Notes: generated by a model not told the origin, from the letters alone. A stretch of 64,000 nucleotides of DNA from Zygnema cylindricum (GCA_037447655.1 JBBHKE010002708.1:62001-126000), one strand, 5' to 3'. Positions 34,793 to 46,797 are shown, numbered from the stretch's first letter. Numbers and translations are program-made.

Positions 34793-36979
34793 TTAATCTT
34801 TTATAGCTGAAGTAATAACTTTATTCTTGAGATAATTAGCACAGTTCATTGCTTCTGCCCAAAATCTTTTTCCTATCTTTTTATCTGACAACATACTTCT
34901 AGCACTATCACTTAGTATTCTATTTAACCTTTCAGCTACCCCATTCGGTTCCGGATTTTCTGGAACTGTCTTTTGGTGTTGGACCCCATCTTCCCTCAGA
35001 AAAACCTCAAACTGGTTAGAAGTATACTCTCCACCATTGTCACTCCTTACTCTCTTGATTGGAGTTTCATGGAGTTTTTCGCTCCATGCTTTATATTGTC
35101 TAAAACAGTCCTCAGCCTCTGACTTGTTTTTCAAAAAATATACTCGGGAATACCGAGACCAATCATCAGTTATAGTCATCATAAATCTCTTCCCCCCCAG
35201 TGAGGGCACTCTAGCCGGTCCCCAAATATCTGTGTGTACTAGATCTAGAAGTTTTTCTCCCTTGTAGGTGGCTGTTTTTGGAAAGGGTAATCTGTGTGCT
35301 TTACCTTGAGCACACCCACTACAATCACTTATATCATCACTCTCACTGAACTGAATCCCTTCCACCACTCCCATCTTTTTCATTTCTCTTAACTTATCTA
35401 GATTCACATGCCCAAGCCTCTTATGCCACATCATAATATCATGAACACCAACATAATAAAGTTTCTTCGTTTCATTACTTAAGATCAGCCTAAACATCCC
35501 ATGGCTACCTTTCTCAGCAATGAAATAGACATCCTCCTCAAAACTAGCAGTAAAGACTCCTTCCCTAGTGCTAGTGAAAAAACCCTTATCATCTAATACT
35601 GATGTAGAGATAAGGTTTTTGTTCAGCTCCGGAATAAACAATACATCGGAGAATGTTAATATGGATGTCTTTCCTTCTACTAACACTTTCAGATCTACCG
35701 ATCCTACAAGAGTAGTGGTGACTATCCTCCCATCCCCGTACTCTATCTCTACGGTGGGAATCTTTCTTATCTTAGTGAACAGGTGTCTATCCTTACACAT
35801 GTGCATTGAGGCACCTGAATCTATAATCCAGCCTGCTTCACCTTTCAATCCACCGTAAGCACATTTCTGCCTTCGTGGAATTTCAACCTCAGTTTTCGCC
35901 TCCAACTCCTCATCCAAAAGGAGCTCATCGTCCTCGTCCTCGGATTCCGCTTCAAGTACCTGTGTGACAAGGGCCTTTTTCTTTCCTCTCGGGGTACCAC
36001 CGGTCTGCCCCTCCTTTAACCGAAGCTTGGTTAGCTTGGTGCACTCTGCCATATAGTGCCCCGGTTTCTTACAAAAATGACATAAACCTTTGGGAGCCCT
36101 TGGTTCGAACTCGCCAACCTGTTTTTTCTGCTCCCTACCCCCATAGTTTCCGACTGGTTTCCGGGAATCCTTGTTCCTCCAATCGGTCGCTGTTGCCAAG
36201 GCTTGGCCACTCTTTCCTCCCCTTCGGATCTCAATCGTATTCTCTCGAACGAGAATCATCCCTACCACTGAGTTCCATATCCACCTTGAGTCCGACAAGT
36301 CCTGCACACGGTTGACTATGTTCTCGAACTCATCAGGTAACTTCATTAGTAAACAGTTAACTTTTTCTTTTTCACTAAAAACTTTACCCGCACTCTCTAG
36401 CTCCATGAAGAGTGTAGCAAGCTCATTGCAAAAATCCAACATATTTCCCCCTTTGTATACATACTCCTTAACTTTCTGATCAGCCAACTGTTGTTGCTGA
36501 ATCGTACCACTTCGGTACATCTCTATGAGAGCCATCCAAAGATCGGATGCCCTCTCTACCTGCAAATGAGGACATGCAAGTCCTTGAGTGAGATGGCGTA
36601 GGATGAAGTGTTTTGCCGCCATATTGTTGAAGTCCCAGGTTTCAGTATCATTCTCCTCGTTCCTCGGAATAGGTGACATGAATGCTAAACCAGTTGCTAT
36701 TGGTGTGGTCGCCTCCTTCTCCTTTCCTTTGTCCACCACCTCTCCTTCCTTTGTTTCCTCCGTTGAAGGTGAATCCTCTTTCCTGGTGAATCTGCTTCCT
36801 TTAAACCCTGGAGGAATTCCAAGACTTGATGGACGCCCCAATCGTCCACTCACTATCCCCCAAAACCTTTTTTCGCATAGAGCTCCTATCATCATACTTT
36901 CCCAGTATATGAAGCCAGTTCCATTAAAGATTGGTACCCTAGAGGGTGGGCCCATAACCTGAAACTCTGAGACCTCCAT
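34793..36979 (-). CDS. Element B Gag-protease-integrase polyprotein
   Basis: 728 codons without a stop. Gag with IQQQQLADQKVKEYVYKGG, one zinc knuckle CHFCKKPGHYMAEC, protease active site GWIIDSGASMHMC, integrase zinc domain WHKRLGHVN...CSGCAQGK, and catalytic core HTDIWGP, VRSDNGGEY and [11 protein letters not shown]. It ends at a TAA where D has CAA (Gln), so the frame once continued into GRKPDISHL. The first eight codons (MEVSEFQV) lie in the LTR; the next ATG is in the primer site. The best-preserved copia protein here. Confidence 0.88.
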   Translation of the reverse strand: MEVSEFQVMGPPSRVPIFNGTGFIYWESMMIGALCEKRFWGIVSGRLGRPSSLGIPPGFKGSRFTRKEDSPSTEETKEGEVVDKGKEKEATTPIATGLAFMSPIPRNEENDTETWDFNNMAAKHFILRHLTQGLACPHLQVERASDLWMALIEMYRSGTIQQQQLADQKVKEYVYKGGNMLDFCNELATLFMELESAGKVFSEKEKVNCLLMKLPDEFENIVNRVQDLSDSRWIWNSVVGMILVRENTIEIRRGGKSGQALATATDWRNKDSRKPVGNYGGREQKKQVGEFEPRAPKGLCHFCKKPGHYMAECTKLTKLRLKEGQTGGTPRGKKKALVTQVLEAESEDEDDELLLDEELEAKTEVEIPRRQKCAYGGLKGEAGWIIDSGASMHMCKDRHLFTKIRKIPTVEIEYGDGRIVTTTLVGSVDLKVLVEGKTSILTFSDVLFIPELNKNLISTSVLDDKGFFTSTREGVFTASFEEDVYFIAEKGSHGMFRLILSNETKKLYYVGVHDIMMWHKRLGHVNLDKLREMKKMGVVEGIQFSESDDISDCSGCAQGKAHRLPFPKTATYKGEKLLDLVHTDIWGPARVPSLGGKRFMMTITDDWSRYSRVYFLKNKSEAEDCFRQYKAWSEKLHETPIKRVRSDNGGEYTSNQFEVFLREDGVQHQKTVPENPEPNGVAERLNRILSDSARSMLSDKKIGKRFWAEAMNCANYLKNKVITSAIKD
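36945..36959 (-). promoter_or_regulatory. Primer-binding site of element B, half-tRNA type
   Basis: Minus strand GGTTATGGGCCCACC with no spacer from the LTR. 15-base match to the complement of the initiator anticodon arm. Confidence 0.78.
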
Positions 36980-38005
36980 AAGTCCTCAGAGTGGACAGCT
37001 TCCAAGAAGCCTCTAGGATAATCCTGACCCCTTTGTGTTTAAGCAAAAATAACTGCCACCCTGGCAGACAAAAACTCTGACCAACTTCACCCCTGTGAAG
37101 ACAAGACTCCCCTGAGTCGATAGCAAAAAGCATCTCTGAATTTGCCGTGAGCAGTAAGTTACGGAGGGTCAAAGTTGACCTTTTGTTTAGAAGCTCTCTG
37201 GGAGAGGGGGTCCTATCTTCTAATTTTTCTAAGTCCTATCTCTCTCACAGACTCTATCTACTGATGTACGGAACCAATCAGAATTGAGTTCCGTACGCAA
37301 AAGTACTGCTGCCGGTGTACTTTATGTACGGACATTGTACGACATGGCCAAAATGTCGACACATGTCAAATCCGGATTCGGTGCCATAATCTCCGGAGTT
37401 TCCACAATCCAACGGAATTGTGCCACGCGTCATCCTATGTGGCGATGGCCACAAACCGCCGAAATCTTCCTCCGCCATCTCGGCGCTAATCCCGGCCGTC
37501 CGATTAAATTTGGCTTTAATCGTAGCCGTAATAAATACATGCGCGGTATTTGTTTCATTTACGAAACAAATGCGCGGTACTGATTTGTGTCCGTACCGTA
37601 AGTCGTACATTATATATTACTGGGTCTATGTATCCCGTAATTAATTCTAGTTAAATGGTTTATCGCTTGTATACATATGTAAATAATTATCAAACTATAA
37701 GCTAGGTAACACTACCGCTAGACGAAACGGCTAAGGCTACCGGCTACATTGTGTCTGCCGGCCGGCAGGTACAAGGATCAAATCCTGCCGACGGCACATA
37801 CATTTTAATTAAATATATAAACCCTAATATAAAATTCCCGTAAACCTCAGGATAGCCAAGGTAGCCATGGCTCTAGCTTCCTCTCCAATTTCTCAGTGAC
37901 TGCGACAAGTTTGAGAGTTGGAGAGAGAAGTTAGAGATAGACTGCCTCGACTTCTATATTTCTTTTCAGACCTAGAAAATACTAATAAAACCATTAGTTT
38001 CTACA
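36960..38005 (-). repeat. 5' LTR of element B
   Basis: 1046 bp, TGTAGAAACTAATGG to GAGTTTCA. The outside flank AGGCA does not match TCGAG at the other end, which indicates that B is a recombinant. Confidence 0.88.
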
Positions 38006-38845
38006 AGGCACAAGAACCTGGACGCGTGGCTATTCTCCATTGAGAATTATCTTGAAAATTTTCCTAGCCTATCAGACCGTTAAAAGATTCAGTACGCGGG
38101 TGGTCTTCTTAAAGGGGCAACGGGAGCATGGTGGAGGACAATGGTGGAAAATGATGAGGTACCGATTGTTTGGGCTTTGTTCATTCAATTCCTCCACGAC
38201 TCTTGGCAACCTGTTAACACGGTTAAGGATGCAAGGGATAAGATCGCGATTTTGAAACAACGAACCTCAGTGTTGGAATTTACGCAGCGGTTCTTAGAGT
38301 GCAAAGTCCAAATCCCCACAATGACGGAGGATGAAGCTGTGGATCGCTACGTGAAGGGGCTTAAGGCATCCATTCGTAGGGATGTGGAGCAATGGCTTGC
38401 TCGAGAAAGTACAACTCCCAGTCTCTCGGCAATCATCCAGTTTGTTGAACTGACCGATTCGGTAGACTTCACCTTTCGCAAACCCTATCAATATGGGTTG
38501 AGCCGCAGCGGAGGAGGTCGACGAGACGACGGTCCAACCCTCATGGAGCTCAAAGCAATTGATGAGGATAAGGAGGTGGTTAACGTGCTGCGGAGAAAGA
38601 AGAAGACTACCAAGGCCAAGACCAACGACTTGTCCCCCGAGGAGCTCCAACGAAGGAGGCAAAACTGTTAATGCTTCTAGTGCGGTTCCCCGAATCATAT
38701 GGCCCGATAATGCCCAAAAAGGAGGGGCAAGCTTAATGTCATGAGGTAAGCTTCTGAAGGGGGAGACTCTCTAATATTTGAAGGTCGAATCGGAGTGAGA
38801 GCAGCTACCTTCATCGTGGACTACGGTGCATCAGGGAACTTCATC
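38006..38845 (+). pseudogene. Ty3/gypsy gag fragment
   Basis: Retrotransposon gag domain: NLDAWLFSIENYLENF, then FIQFLHDSW, LKQRTSVLEFTQRF and VDRYVKGLKASIRRDVEQW. A CCHC knuckle with stops (CGSPNHMAR) follows, then the start of the protease (VDYGASGNFIC), cut off by the LTR of D. Only 840 bp remain, and the other side abuts the LTR of B. The only gypsy trace in the window. Confidence 0.85.
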
Positions 38846-39899
38846 TGTAGAAATTAATGGTCATTTTTTGAAGTGTTAACTAGGTCTAAATAGAAATATA
38901 GAAAGAAGCCTAGGCAGTCTACCTCTAACTTCTCTCTCCAACTCTCAAACTTGTCGCAGTCACTGAGAAATTGGAGAGGGAGCTAGAGCAATGGCTACCT
39001 AGGCTATCCAGAGGTTTACGGGAAATATATACTAGTTAGGGGTTTATTTACTAAAAGGTATGTGCCACCCACAGGATTTGATCGTGGTACCTAGCGACCG
39101 GCAGACAGCCGGTAGCCGGTAGCCTTAGCCGTTAAGTCTAGACCACATGTTACGTACTATATGGTTTGATAATTAATTAAACATTATCAAGTAAGATAAT
39201 TCATTAAACTGTAAATGTTTACGGGATATATAGATCTAGTAATGTAAAAGTACGGATTACGGTACGGATAAGAAACCAATACCGCGCATTTATATCTTTA
39301 ATGAAACGAATATCGCGCATGTATTTATTACAACTAAGATTAAATGTGAATTTAATCGGACGGCCGGAATTAACGCCGAGATCGCAGAAGAGGATTTCGG
39401 CGGTTTGTGGTCATCGCCACATCGTATGACACTTGGCGAAATGACATTGGATTGCGGCATCTTCGAGGATTAAGGGAGCGAATCCGGACATACCACGTGT
39501 CGACATTTAGGCCATGTCGTACGGTGTCTGTACAAAAAGTACACCGGCAGCTGTACTTTTGTGTACTGAACTGTAATCTGATTGGTTCCGTATATCAGTA
39601 GATAGTCTGTGAGAGAGATAGGACTTAGAAAAATTAAGAGATAGGACCCTCTCTCCCAGAGAGCTTTAGTACAAAATGTCAACTTTCACCCTCCATAACT
39701 TACTGCTCAGGGGAGCAAATTCAGAGATTCTTTTTGCTATCGACTCAGGGGAGTCTTGCCTTCACAAGGGTGAAAGTGGTCAGAGTTATTGTATGCCAGG
39801 GTGGCAGTTACTTTTGCTGAAACACAAAGGGGTCAGGGTTATCCTACAGTCTTCTTGAAGTTGTCCCCTATGAGGACTTATGGAGGTCTCAGAGTTTCA
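38846..39899 (+). repeat. 5' LTR of element D
   Basis: 1054 bp from TGTAGAAATTAATGG to GAGTTTCA. Left flank TCATC. The adjoining primer site (39900-39914) is AGTTTTAGGCCCACC, with three changes from the family sequence. Confidence 0.85.
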
Positions 39900-40860
39900 A
39901 GTTTTAGGCCCACCCTCTAGGGTACCAATATTTAATGGAATTGGCTTCATATACTGGGAAAGTATGATGATAGGAGTTCTATGCGAAAAAAGGTTTTGGG
40001 GGATAGTGAGTGGACGTTTGGGGCGTCCATCAAGTCTTAGAATTCCTCAAGGGTTTGGAGAAAGTAGATTCACCAGGAAAGAGGATCCACCTTTAACAGA
40101 GGAAACAAAAGAAGGGGAGGTGGTGGACAAAGGAAAGGAGAAGGAGGCGACCACACCAATAGCAACTGGTTCGGCATTCATGTCACCTATTCTGAGGAAC
40201 GAGGAGAATGATACTGAAACCTGGGACTTCAACAATATGGTGGCAAAGCACTTCATCCTACGCCATCTCACTCAAAGACTTGCATGTCCTCATTTGCAGG
40301 TAGAAAGGGCATCCGATCTTTGAATGGCTTTTATAAAGATGTATAGAAGTGGTACGATTCAGCAACAACAGTTGGCTGATCAGAAAGTTAAGGAGTATGT
40401 ATACAAAGGGGGGAAGATGTTGGATTTTTGCAATGTGCTTGCTACACTCTTCATGGAGCTAGAGAGTGCGGGAAAATATTTTAGTGAAAAAGAAAAGGTT
40501 AACTGTTTACTGATGAAGTTACTCAATGAGTTTCAGAACATAGTCAACCGTGTGCTGGACTTGCCGGACTCAAGGTGGATATAAAACTCAGTGGTAGGGA
40601 TGATTCTCGTTCGGGAGAATACGATTGAGATCAGAAGGGGAGGAAAGAGTGGCAAAGCCTTGGCAACTGCGATCGATTGGAGGAACAAGGATTCCCAGAA
40701 ACTGGTCAAAAACTATGGGGGGATGGAGCAGAAAAATCAGGCTGACGAGTTCGGACCATGGGCTCCCAAAGGTTTATGTCATTTTTGTAAGAAACCGGGG
40801 CACTATATGGCAAAATGCATTAAGCTAACCGAGCTTCGGTAAAAGGAGGGGCAGACTGGT
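39880..40860 (+). pseudogene. Element D gag
   Basis: Same Gag as element B (about 90 percent alike by eye). Broken by a TGA after ASDL at 40321, a TAA at 40582 and a stop after the zinc knuckle CHFCKKPGHYMAKC. The PBS start codon is mutated (TTG). Confidence 0.85.
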
Positions 40861-40941
40861 GGTAACCCGAAAGGAAAGAAAAATGCCCTTGTTACAGAGG
40901 TACATGAGGCGGAATCCGAGGACGAGGACGATGAGCTCCTT

Positions 40942-42076
40942 TTGGATGAGGAGTTGGAGGCGAAAAACGAGGTCGAAATTCCACGAAGGCAGAAATGTGC
41001 TTACGGTGGATTGAAAGGTGAAGCAGGGTGGATTGTAGATTCAGGTGCCTCCACGCATATGTGTAAGGATAGGCACCTGTTCACTAAGATAAGAAATATT
41101 CCCACCATAGAGGTAGAGTACGGGGATGGGAGAATAGTCACCACTACTATTGTAGGATCGGTAGATTTGAAAGTGTTAGTAGAAGGAAAGACATCCATAG
41201 CAACATTCTCCGATGTATTGTTTATTCCGGAGCTGAACAAAAACCTCATCTCTACATCCGTATTAGATGATAAGGATTTTTTTACTAGCACTAGGGAAGG
41301 AGTCTTTACTGCTAGTTTTGACGAGGATGTCTATTTCATTGCTGAGAAAGGTAGCCATGGGATGCTTAGGCTGGTTTTAAGTAATGAAAAGAATAAACTT
41401 TATTATGCTCGTGTTCATGATATTATGATGTGGCATAAGAGGCTTGGGCATGTGAATCTAGACAAGTTAAGAGAGATGAAAAAGATGGGAGTGGTGGAAG
41501 GGATTAAGTTCAATGAGAGTGATAATATAAGTGATTGTAGTGGATGTGCTCAAGGTAAAACACACAAATTATCCTTTCCTAAAACAACCACCTATAAGGG
41601 AGAAAAAATTCTAGATCTATTACACACAGATATTTGGGGACCAGCTAAAGTGCCCTCACCGGGGGGGAAGAGATTTATGATGACTAACACTGATGATTCG
41701 TCTCGGTATTCCGGAGTGTATTTTTTGAAAAACAAGTCCGAAGCTGAGGATTGTTTTAGACAATATAAAGCATGGAGCGAAAAACTCCATGAAACTCCAA
41801 TTAAGAGAATAAGGAGCGACAATGGTGGAGAGTATACTTCTAACCAGTTTGAGGATTTTCTGAGGGAAGATGGGGTTCAACACCAAACGACAGTTCCAGA
41901 AAAACCCTGAACAGAATGGGGTAGCAGAAAGGTTAAATAGAACACTAAGTGATAGTGGTAGAAGTATGTTGTCAAATAAGAAGATAGGAAAAAGGTTTTG
42001 GGGAGAAGCAATGAACTGTGCTAATTACCTCAAAAATAGAGTTCTTACTTCGGCTATAAAAGTTCAAACACCTTAG
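40942..42076 (+). pseudogene. Element D protease and integrase
   Basis: 322 open codons: protease WIVDSGASTHMC, zinc domain WHKRLGHVN...CSGCAQGK, and catalytic HTDIWGP and IRSDNGGEY. A frame change near 41900 precedes [11 protein letters not shown] (the third acidic residue), and a stop replaces the Tyr after QTP at about 42074. Confidence 0.85.
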
Positions 42077-42745
42077 GAGAGATGGACAGGCTGGAAACCT
42101 GACATATCTCACTTAAAGGTTTTCGGCAGTCAAGTATTCAGTCTAGATACAGATCGGTCTAATAGAAGCTAGATCCTAAAGGAAAACCGGGATACTTATT
42201 AGGATATGATAAGGATGTTAAAGGATATAGAGTTTATAATCTAAAAAGGGAAGATATAATCTTAGTAAAGCATCTAGTAGTTATGGATGAAGGAAAGTCT
42301 GTGGATCCCTTCAAATATACAAAGTCAGTAAAAATCAGATTTGAGTCAGAAAATTCCGATGACTTTGAGCTCCCTAACTATCCGGGTTTTAGAGAAGATG
42401 ACATTCTTGCAGGTACAAATCAGACCGAAAAGGACTCGGTTGTGGAAACTCCAGTGACGACTCTACTCGAAGCAGAAAACGTGGTGGAAATTGATTCGGA
42501 ATTAAGGGATAGGGGAGAAGCCGAGTTTGTTCGAAAGAATTCATGAGAACCATCTATTCCGGCCTCAGATTTTGAGGGGGGAAGGAGAAGTAGCAAAAGA
42601 CTGCAAGAAAAACATGTTAATAACAAGGTAACTAAACTATCTCATCAAGATGAACCTCAAACTTATGGAGAGGCGATGACTTGTCCAGAAAGAAATTGAT
42701 GGAAGACAGCCATCAATGAGGAGATGGCCTCAATTATGGCAACCG
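42077..42745 (+). pseudogene. Element D linker, truncated before RT
   Basis: Contains MDEGKSVDPFKYTKSV and the acidic linker. It ends at about 42745, inside the segment before RT, where it is joined to the gag of E in the opposite direction. RT, RNase H and 3' LTR are missing. Confidence 0.8.
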
Positions 42746-43557
42746 ATTCTCCGATCCGATTCGGTCGCTGTTGCCAAGGCTTGGCCACTCTTTCCTCCCC
42801 TTCGGATCTCAATCGTATTCTCTCGAACGAGAATCATCCCTACCATTGAGTTCCATATCTACCTTGAGTCCGGCAAGTTCTGCACACGGTTGACTATGTT
42901 TTCGAACTCATCACGTAACTTCATCAGTAAACAGTTAACCTTTTCTTTTTCACTAAAAACTTTTCCCGCACTCTCTAGCTCCATAAAGAGTGTAGCAAGC
43001 TCATTGCAAAAATCCAACATATTTCCCCCTTTGTATACATACTCCTTAACTTTCTGATCAGCCAACTGTTGTTGCTGAATCGTACCACTTCGGTACATCT
43101 CTATGAGAGCCATCCAAAGATCGGATACCCTCTCTACCTGCAAATGAGGACATGCAAGTCCTTGAGTGAGATGGCGTAGGATGAAGTGCTTTGCCGCCAT
43201 ATTGTTGAAGTCCCAGGTATCAGTATCATTCTCCTCCTTCCTCGGAATAGGTGACATGAATGCTAAACCACTTGCTATTGGTGTGGTCGCCTCCTTCTCC
43301 TTTCCTTTGTCCACCACCTCTCTTTCCTTTGTTTCCTCTGTTGAAGGTGAATCCTCTTTCCTGGTGAATCTGCTTCCTTCAAACCCTGAAGGAATTCCAA
43401 AACTTGATGGACGCCCCAATCGTCTACTCACTATCCCCGAAAACTTTTTTTCGCATAGAGCTCTTATCATCATACTTTCCCAGGATATGAAGCCTGTTCC
43501 ATTAAAGATTGGTACCCTAGAGGGTGGCCCCATAACCTGAAACTCTGAGACCTCCAT
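42746..43557 (-). pseudogene. Element E gag fragment
   Basis: 232 codons from MEVSEFQVMGPPSRVP to about residue 270 of Gag, very similar to B. It runs into D at 42745. The primer site (43523-43537) has one change (GGTTATGGGGCCACC). Probably the 5' part of the element whose 3' LTR is 31560-32607. Confidence 0.85.
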
Positions 43558-44584
43558 AAGTCCTCAGAGTGGACAGCTTCCAAGAAGCCTCTAGGATAAT
43601 CCTGACCCCTTTGTGTTTAAGCAAAAATAACTGCCACCCTGGCAGACAAATACTCTGACCACCTTCACCCTTGTGAAGGCAAGACTCTGTTGAGTCGATA
43701 GCAAAAAGAATCTCTGAATTTGCTCCCCTGAGCAGTAAGTTATGGAGGGTCAAATTTGACCTTTTGTACAAAAGCTCTCTGGGAGAGAGGGTCCTATCTT
43801 CTAATTTTTCTAAGTCCTATCTCTCTCACAGACTCTATCTACTGATGTACGGAACCAATCAGAATACAGTTCCGTACGAAAAAGTACAATTGCCGGTGTA
43901 CTTTATGTACGAACATTGTACGACATGGCCTAAATGTCCACACGTGGAATATGCAGATTCGCTCCTTTAATCCTCGGAGATGCCGCGCTCTAATGTAACA
44001 TCGCCACGTGTCATCCGATGTGGCGATGCCCACAAACCGCTGAATTCTTCTTCCGCGATCTCGGAGCTAATTCCGGCCGTCCGATTAAACGCGCATTTGA
44101 TCGTAGCCGTAATAAATACATGCGCGGAATTTGTTTCGCTTACGAATCAATGCGCGGTATTGATTTCTTATCCGTACCGCAATTCGTACTTTTACACTAC
44201 CATATCTATGTATCCCGTTAACAGTTATAGTTAAATGATTTATCCTACGTGTACATGTTTAAATCATTATCGTACTATATACTATGTAAGACTACTTCTA
44301 GACTTAACGGCTAAGGCTACCGGCTATCTACTCTCTGACGGCCGGCAGGTACCAGGATCAAATCCTGTCGCCGGCACATACCTTTTAGTAATTAATCCCT
44401 TGACTAATATAAATTTCCCGTAAACCTCAGGATAGCCTAGGTAGCCATGGCTCTAGCTTCCTCTCCAATTTCTCAGTGACTGCGACAAGTTTGAGAGTTG
44501 GAGAGAGAAGTTAGAGGTAGACTGCCTCGGCTTCTTTATTTCTATTCAGACCTAGAAAATACTTAAAAACCATTAATTTCTACA
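43538..44584 (-). repeat. 5' LTR of element E
   Basis: 1047 bp, the closest relative of 31560-32607. Outer edge TTTCTACA is followed by TCGAG. Confidence 0.88.
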
Positions 44585-44589
44585 TCGAG
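44585..44589. repeat. Right target-site duplication TCGAG
   Basis: Pairs with 31555-31559. Confidence 0.85.
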
Positions 44590-44875
44590 GACTTACGTGG
44601 TTGCTTTCTGTAGATTTTTGGTTATGTTGGGGGTTTTTCTTTTTGTTACGTGTTAGTTTTTTCCTTTGATGTTTTATTTGCGGGGTTTTGTTTTTTTGGT
44701 TGTTTGCGATTTTCTCGCCATTCTTTCGTATTTCCATTAGTTTTGCCTTGATTTTCCTTTTTTTTTTTTTTCTCGTCAGGTGGTTTTTTTAGTTTTAGCA
44801 ATGCTATTTCCTTTTGTTCTTATGGACTTAGATGGTTTACCATCATGCTTTTTAATAAAGTCGGCCCCTTATTCT
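44590..44875 (+). mobile_element. 3' end of the split non-LTR retrotransposon
   Basis: T-rich non-coding sequence with AATAAA at about 44855. It is continuous with 31559 once the LTR complex is removed. Beta-specific flank (matching alpha 11075) begins directly after it. Confidence 0.65.
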
Positions 44876-46797
44876 TTCAAGCCCGTTGCAACTGTTCATC
44901 CACCACAAACTAGAGTCCTACGAAGGTTGTCCATTTTGGTTAGTAAAAAACGTGTTTGATATTCTCAAGGAGATGGAACCGAGAATTAATGAAAGGACCA
45001 CAAATTGAACACAAAGCTCAAAGTCTGTGCAGCCCCACACCAAGGGAAGCATAAAATACATTTACATTACCAAAATACACATATAATAAAACCAAAAAAT
45101 TCTCACACTTTAAATTGTTGTTTACCCTCACGCACTTAGCTCAGCCTAACCATGACTGTGTAGAAAAGGCAGCTATCCAACTTATACTCCACTACCACAA
45201 ACAAGATAGGCACGCACCAAACTTAGAGTGCAAAACAAAACCCAATTCTTCCAATATCATAAAAGTAATTAGATTATATGTCAAATCCACAAAAAACTAA
45301 ACAAACCACGTCAATCTTTATCATACTTTAATCTAAAACGGTAAAGTTCTCTTTGGATGCATTCCCCAAAACTCGCCTTGGTTCGTGTTCAGGTTCTGCA
45401 AACCAAAACTATTTTTTTTTAGGGTTGTTTTTCCATAATGCAAGTGGAAATGAAGAATCTGAAATATTTTTTTTCAACGTCAGCAAAGTTAGTTGAGGTC
45501 ATTCACACTAGAAGAGGGGGCGAGGAGAGGAGGGAGAGGGGGGAGAAGGGTGAGGGGGAGAGGGGAGAGGGGAGGAGAGGAAAGAGGAGAGGATAGAGAA
45601 GAGAGGATAATAGGAGAGAGAAGATGAGAGTGGAGAGAGGGTAGACAGGAGAGAGGAGAAAAAGAGAAAGGACAAAGAGTGAAAGAGTGAGAGGGCAAAG
45701 TGGTGAGTGGAGAGAGAAGAGAAGAGAGGAGAAGATAATGAAGAGCGGAGAGAGGAGAAGAGAGAGAGGAGAGAAGAGAGAGGAGAAAGAGGGAGAAGAA
45801 AGGAGAGGTGAAAGGAGAGGAAAGAGGAAAGAGGACATAGCAGAGAGAGAGGTGAGAGGAGAGAGGAGAGAGGAAAGTGGAGAGAGGAAAGAGGAAAGAA
45901 GAGAGAGGAGAGAGGAGGGAGTATAGAGGAGTGGTTCGAAGCGATTAGAAGAAGAAAGAGGATAGAGGAAAATTGTGAGAGGGGAGAGGAAAGGAGATAG
46001 GGGAGAGGAGATGCTTTTATGGAATAAATAGAATTGCATTCCTAGCTAAATCCGCTTAAAAGATGGGACAACACGTTTGCTACCAGGGCATATTGAGGTG
46101 TGTTCAAATAATTTCGTTCTTTTTTGTTTTTTTTCGTTTTAATGGCAAAGTCATGTAATTTTTTCAGTGTGGTAGGTCCATTATGTATATCTTTATACCC
46201 GAATAGGAAGGTGCGTCTAGGCATGTCAAATTACTATTTTTATGAAATAGTAAAGTTGTATCATTTGCTAGATATGATTAAACCATTGCGCATTTTCGTT
46301 TTGTTTAATTTAATAACATATTGTTTTTCTTTATTCATAGTTAAATTATTGGCTAATTGAGCAATTTAACATGATGGTGTAGTTTCTGTTTCTCGACAAT
46401 ATTTTCTTGTGTAAATGGAAACGACAACATATTTCTCCTTAAAAAAAAAATGGTTAGATTTTTTAAGCGGTTTATGGTTTTGATTTTTAAGCGGTTTATG
46501 GACTTCCAAAGTTTGGTGATGACAAATATTGAATCACTTTTGTTTGAACCTTTTTCCATGGCGTATTTTTGGACTGCATGTATAGGAGGTTTAATTTATT
46601 GTTTTCTATTGTGTACTAGATGTATCACATCATCTTAAGCAAAAGAGACAAACTATAAAAGTGCGCCGATTTAAATTATCATCAGCTTTAAACTTTTGGA
46701 TGTCTCTATATTTCAAAGTTGTAAGAGATTTGAGTATTGTTCCTTGAAATATACCTTTAAAAAAGGATACGAGGCTTTATAAGGGAAGTGGGGATTG
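44876..46797. other. 3' flank of the beta gene
   Basis: Matches alpha 11075-11450 and 14581-15614. No gene supported. Contains the purine expansion at 45515-46010. Confidence 0.6.
45515..46010. repeat. GAGAGGAG-type polypurine expansion
   Basis: About 500 bp of AG-only sequence. Alpha has a short AG run of about 20-25 bp at this place (14812-14832), so the tract expanded in beta, or contracted in alpha. Confidence 0.8.

Larger units (their letters stand above)
31560..44584. mobile_element. 13-kb compound of copia family A-E, partly inverted
   Basis: The outer LTRs (31560-32607 and 43538-44584) have the same orientation and share the TCGAG duplication. Between them are element B (minus), a gypsy gag fragment (38006-38845), element D (plus, truncated) and the gag start E (minus). 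B and D form a head-to-head inverted repeat with arms of about 3.9 kb. The simplest explanation is an original minus-strand element rearranged by recombination with related copies. Confidence 0.8.

Noticed and set aside
45489-46039. 178-codon Ser/Leu frame and Glu/Arg-rich antisense frame
   Set aside because: Artefacts of the AG-only expansion, absent in alpha.
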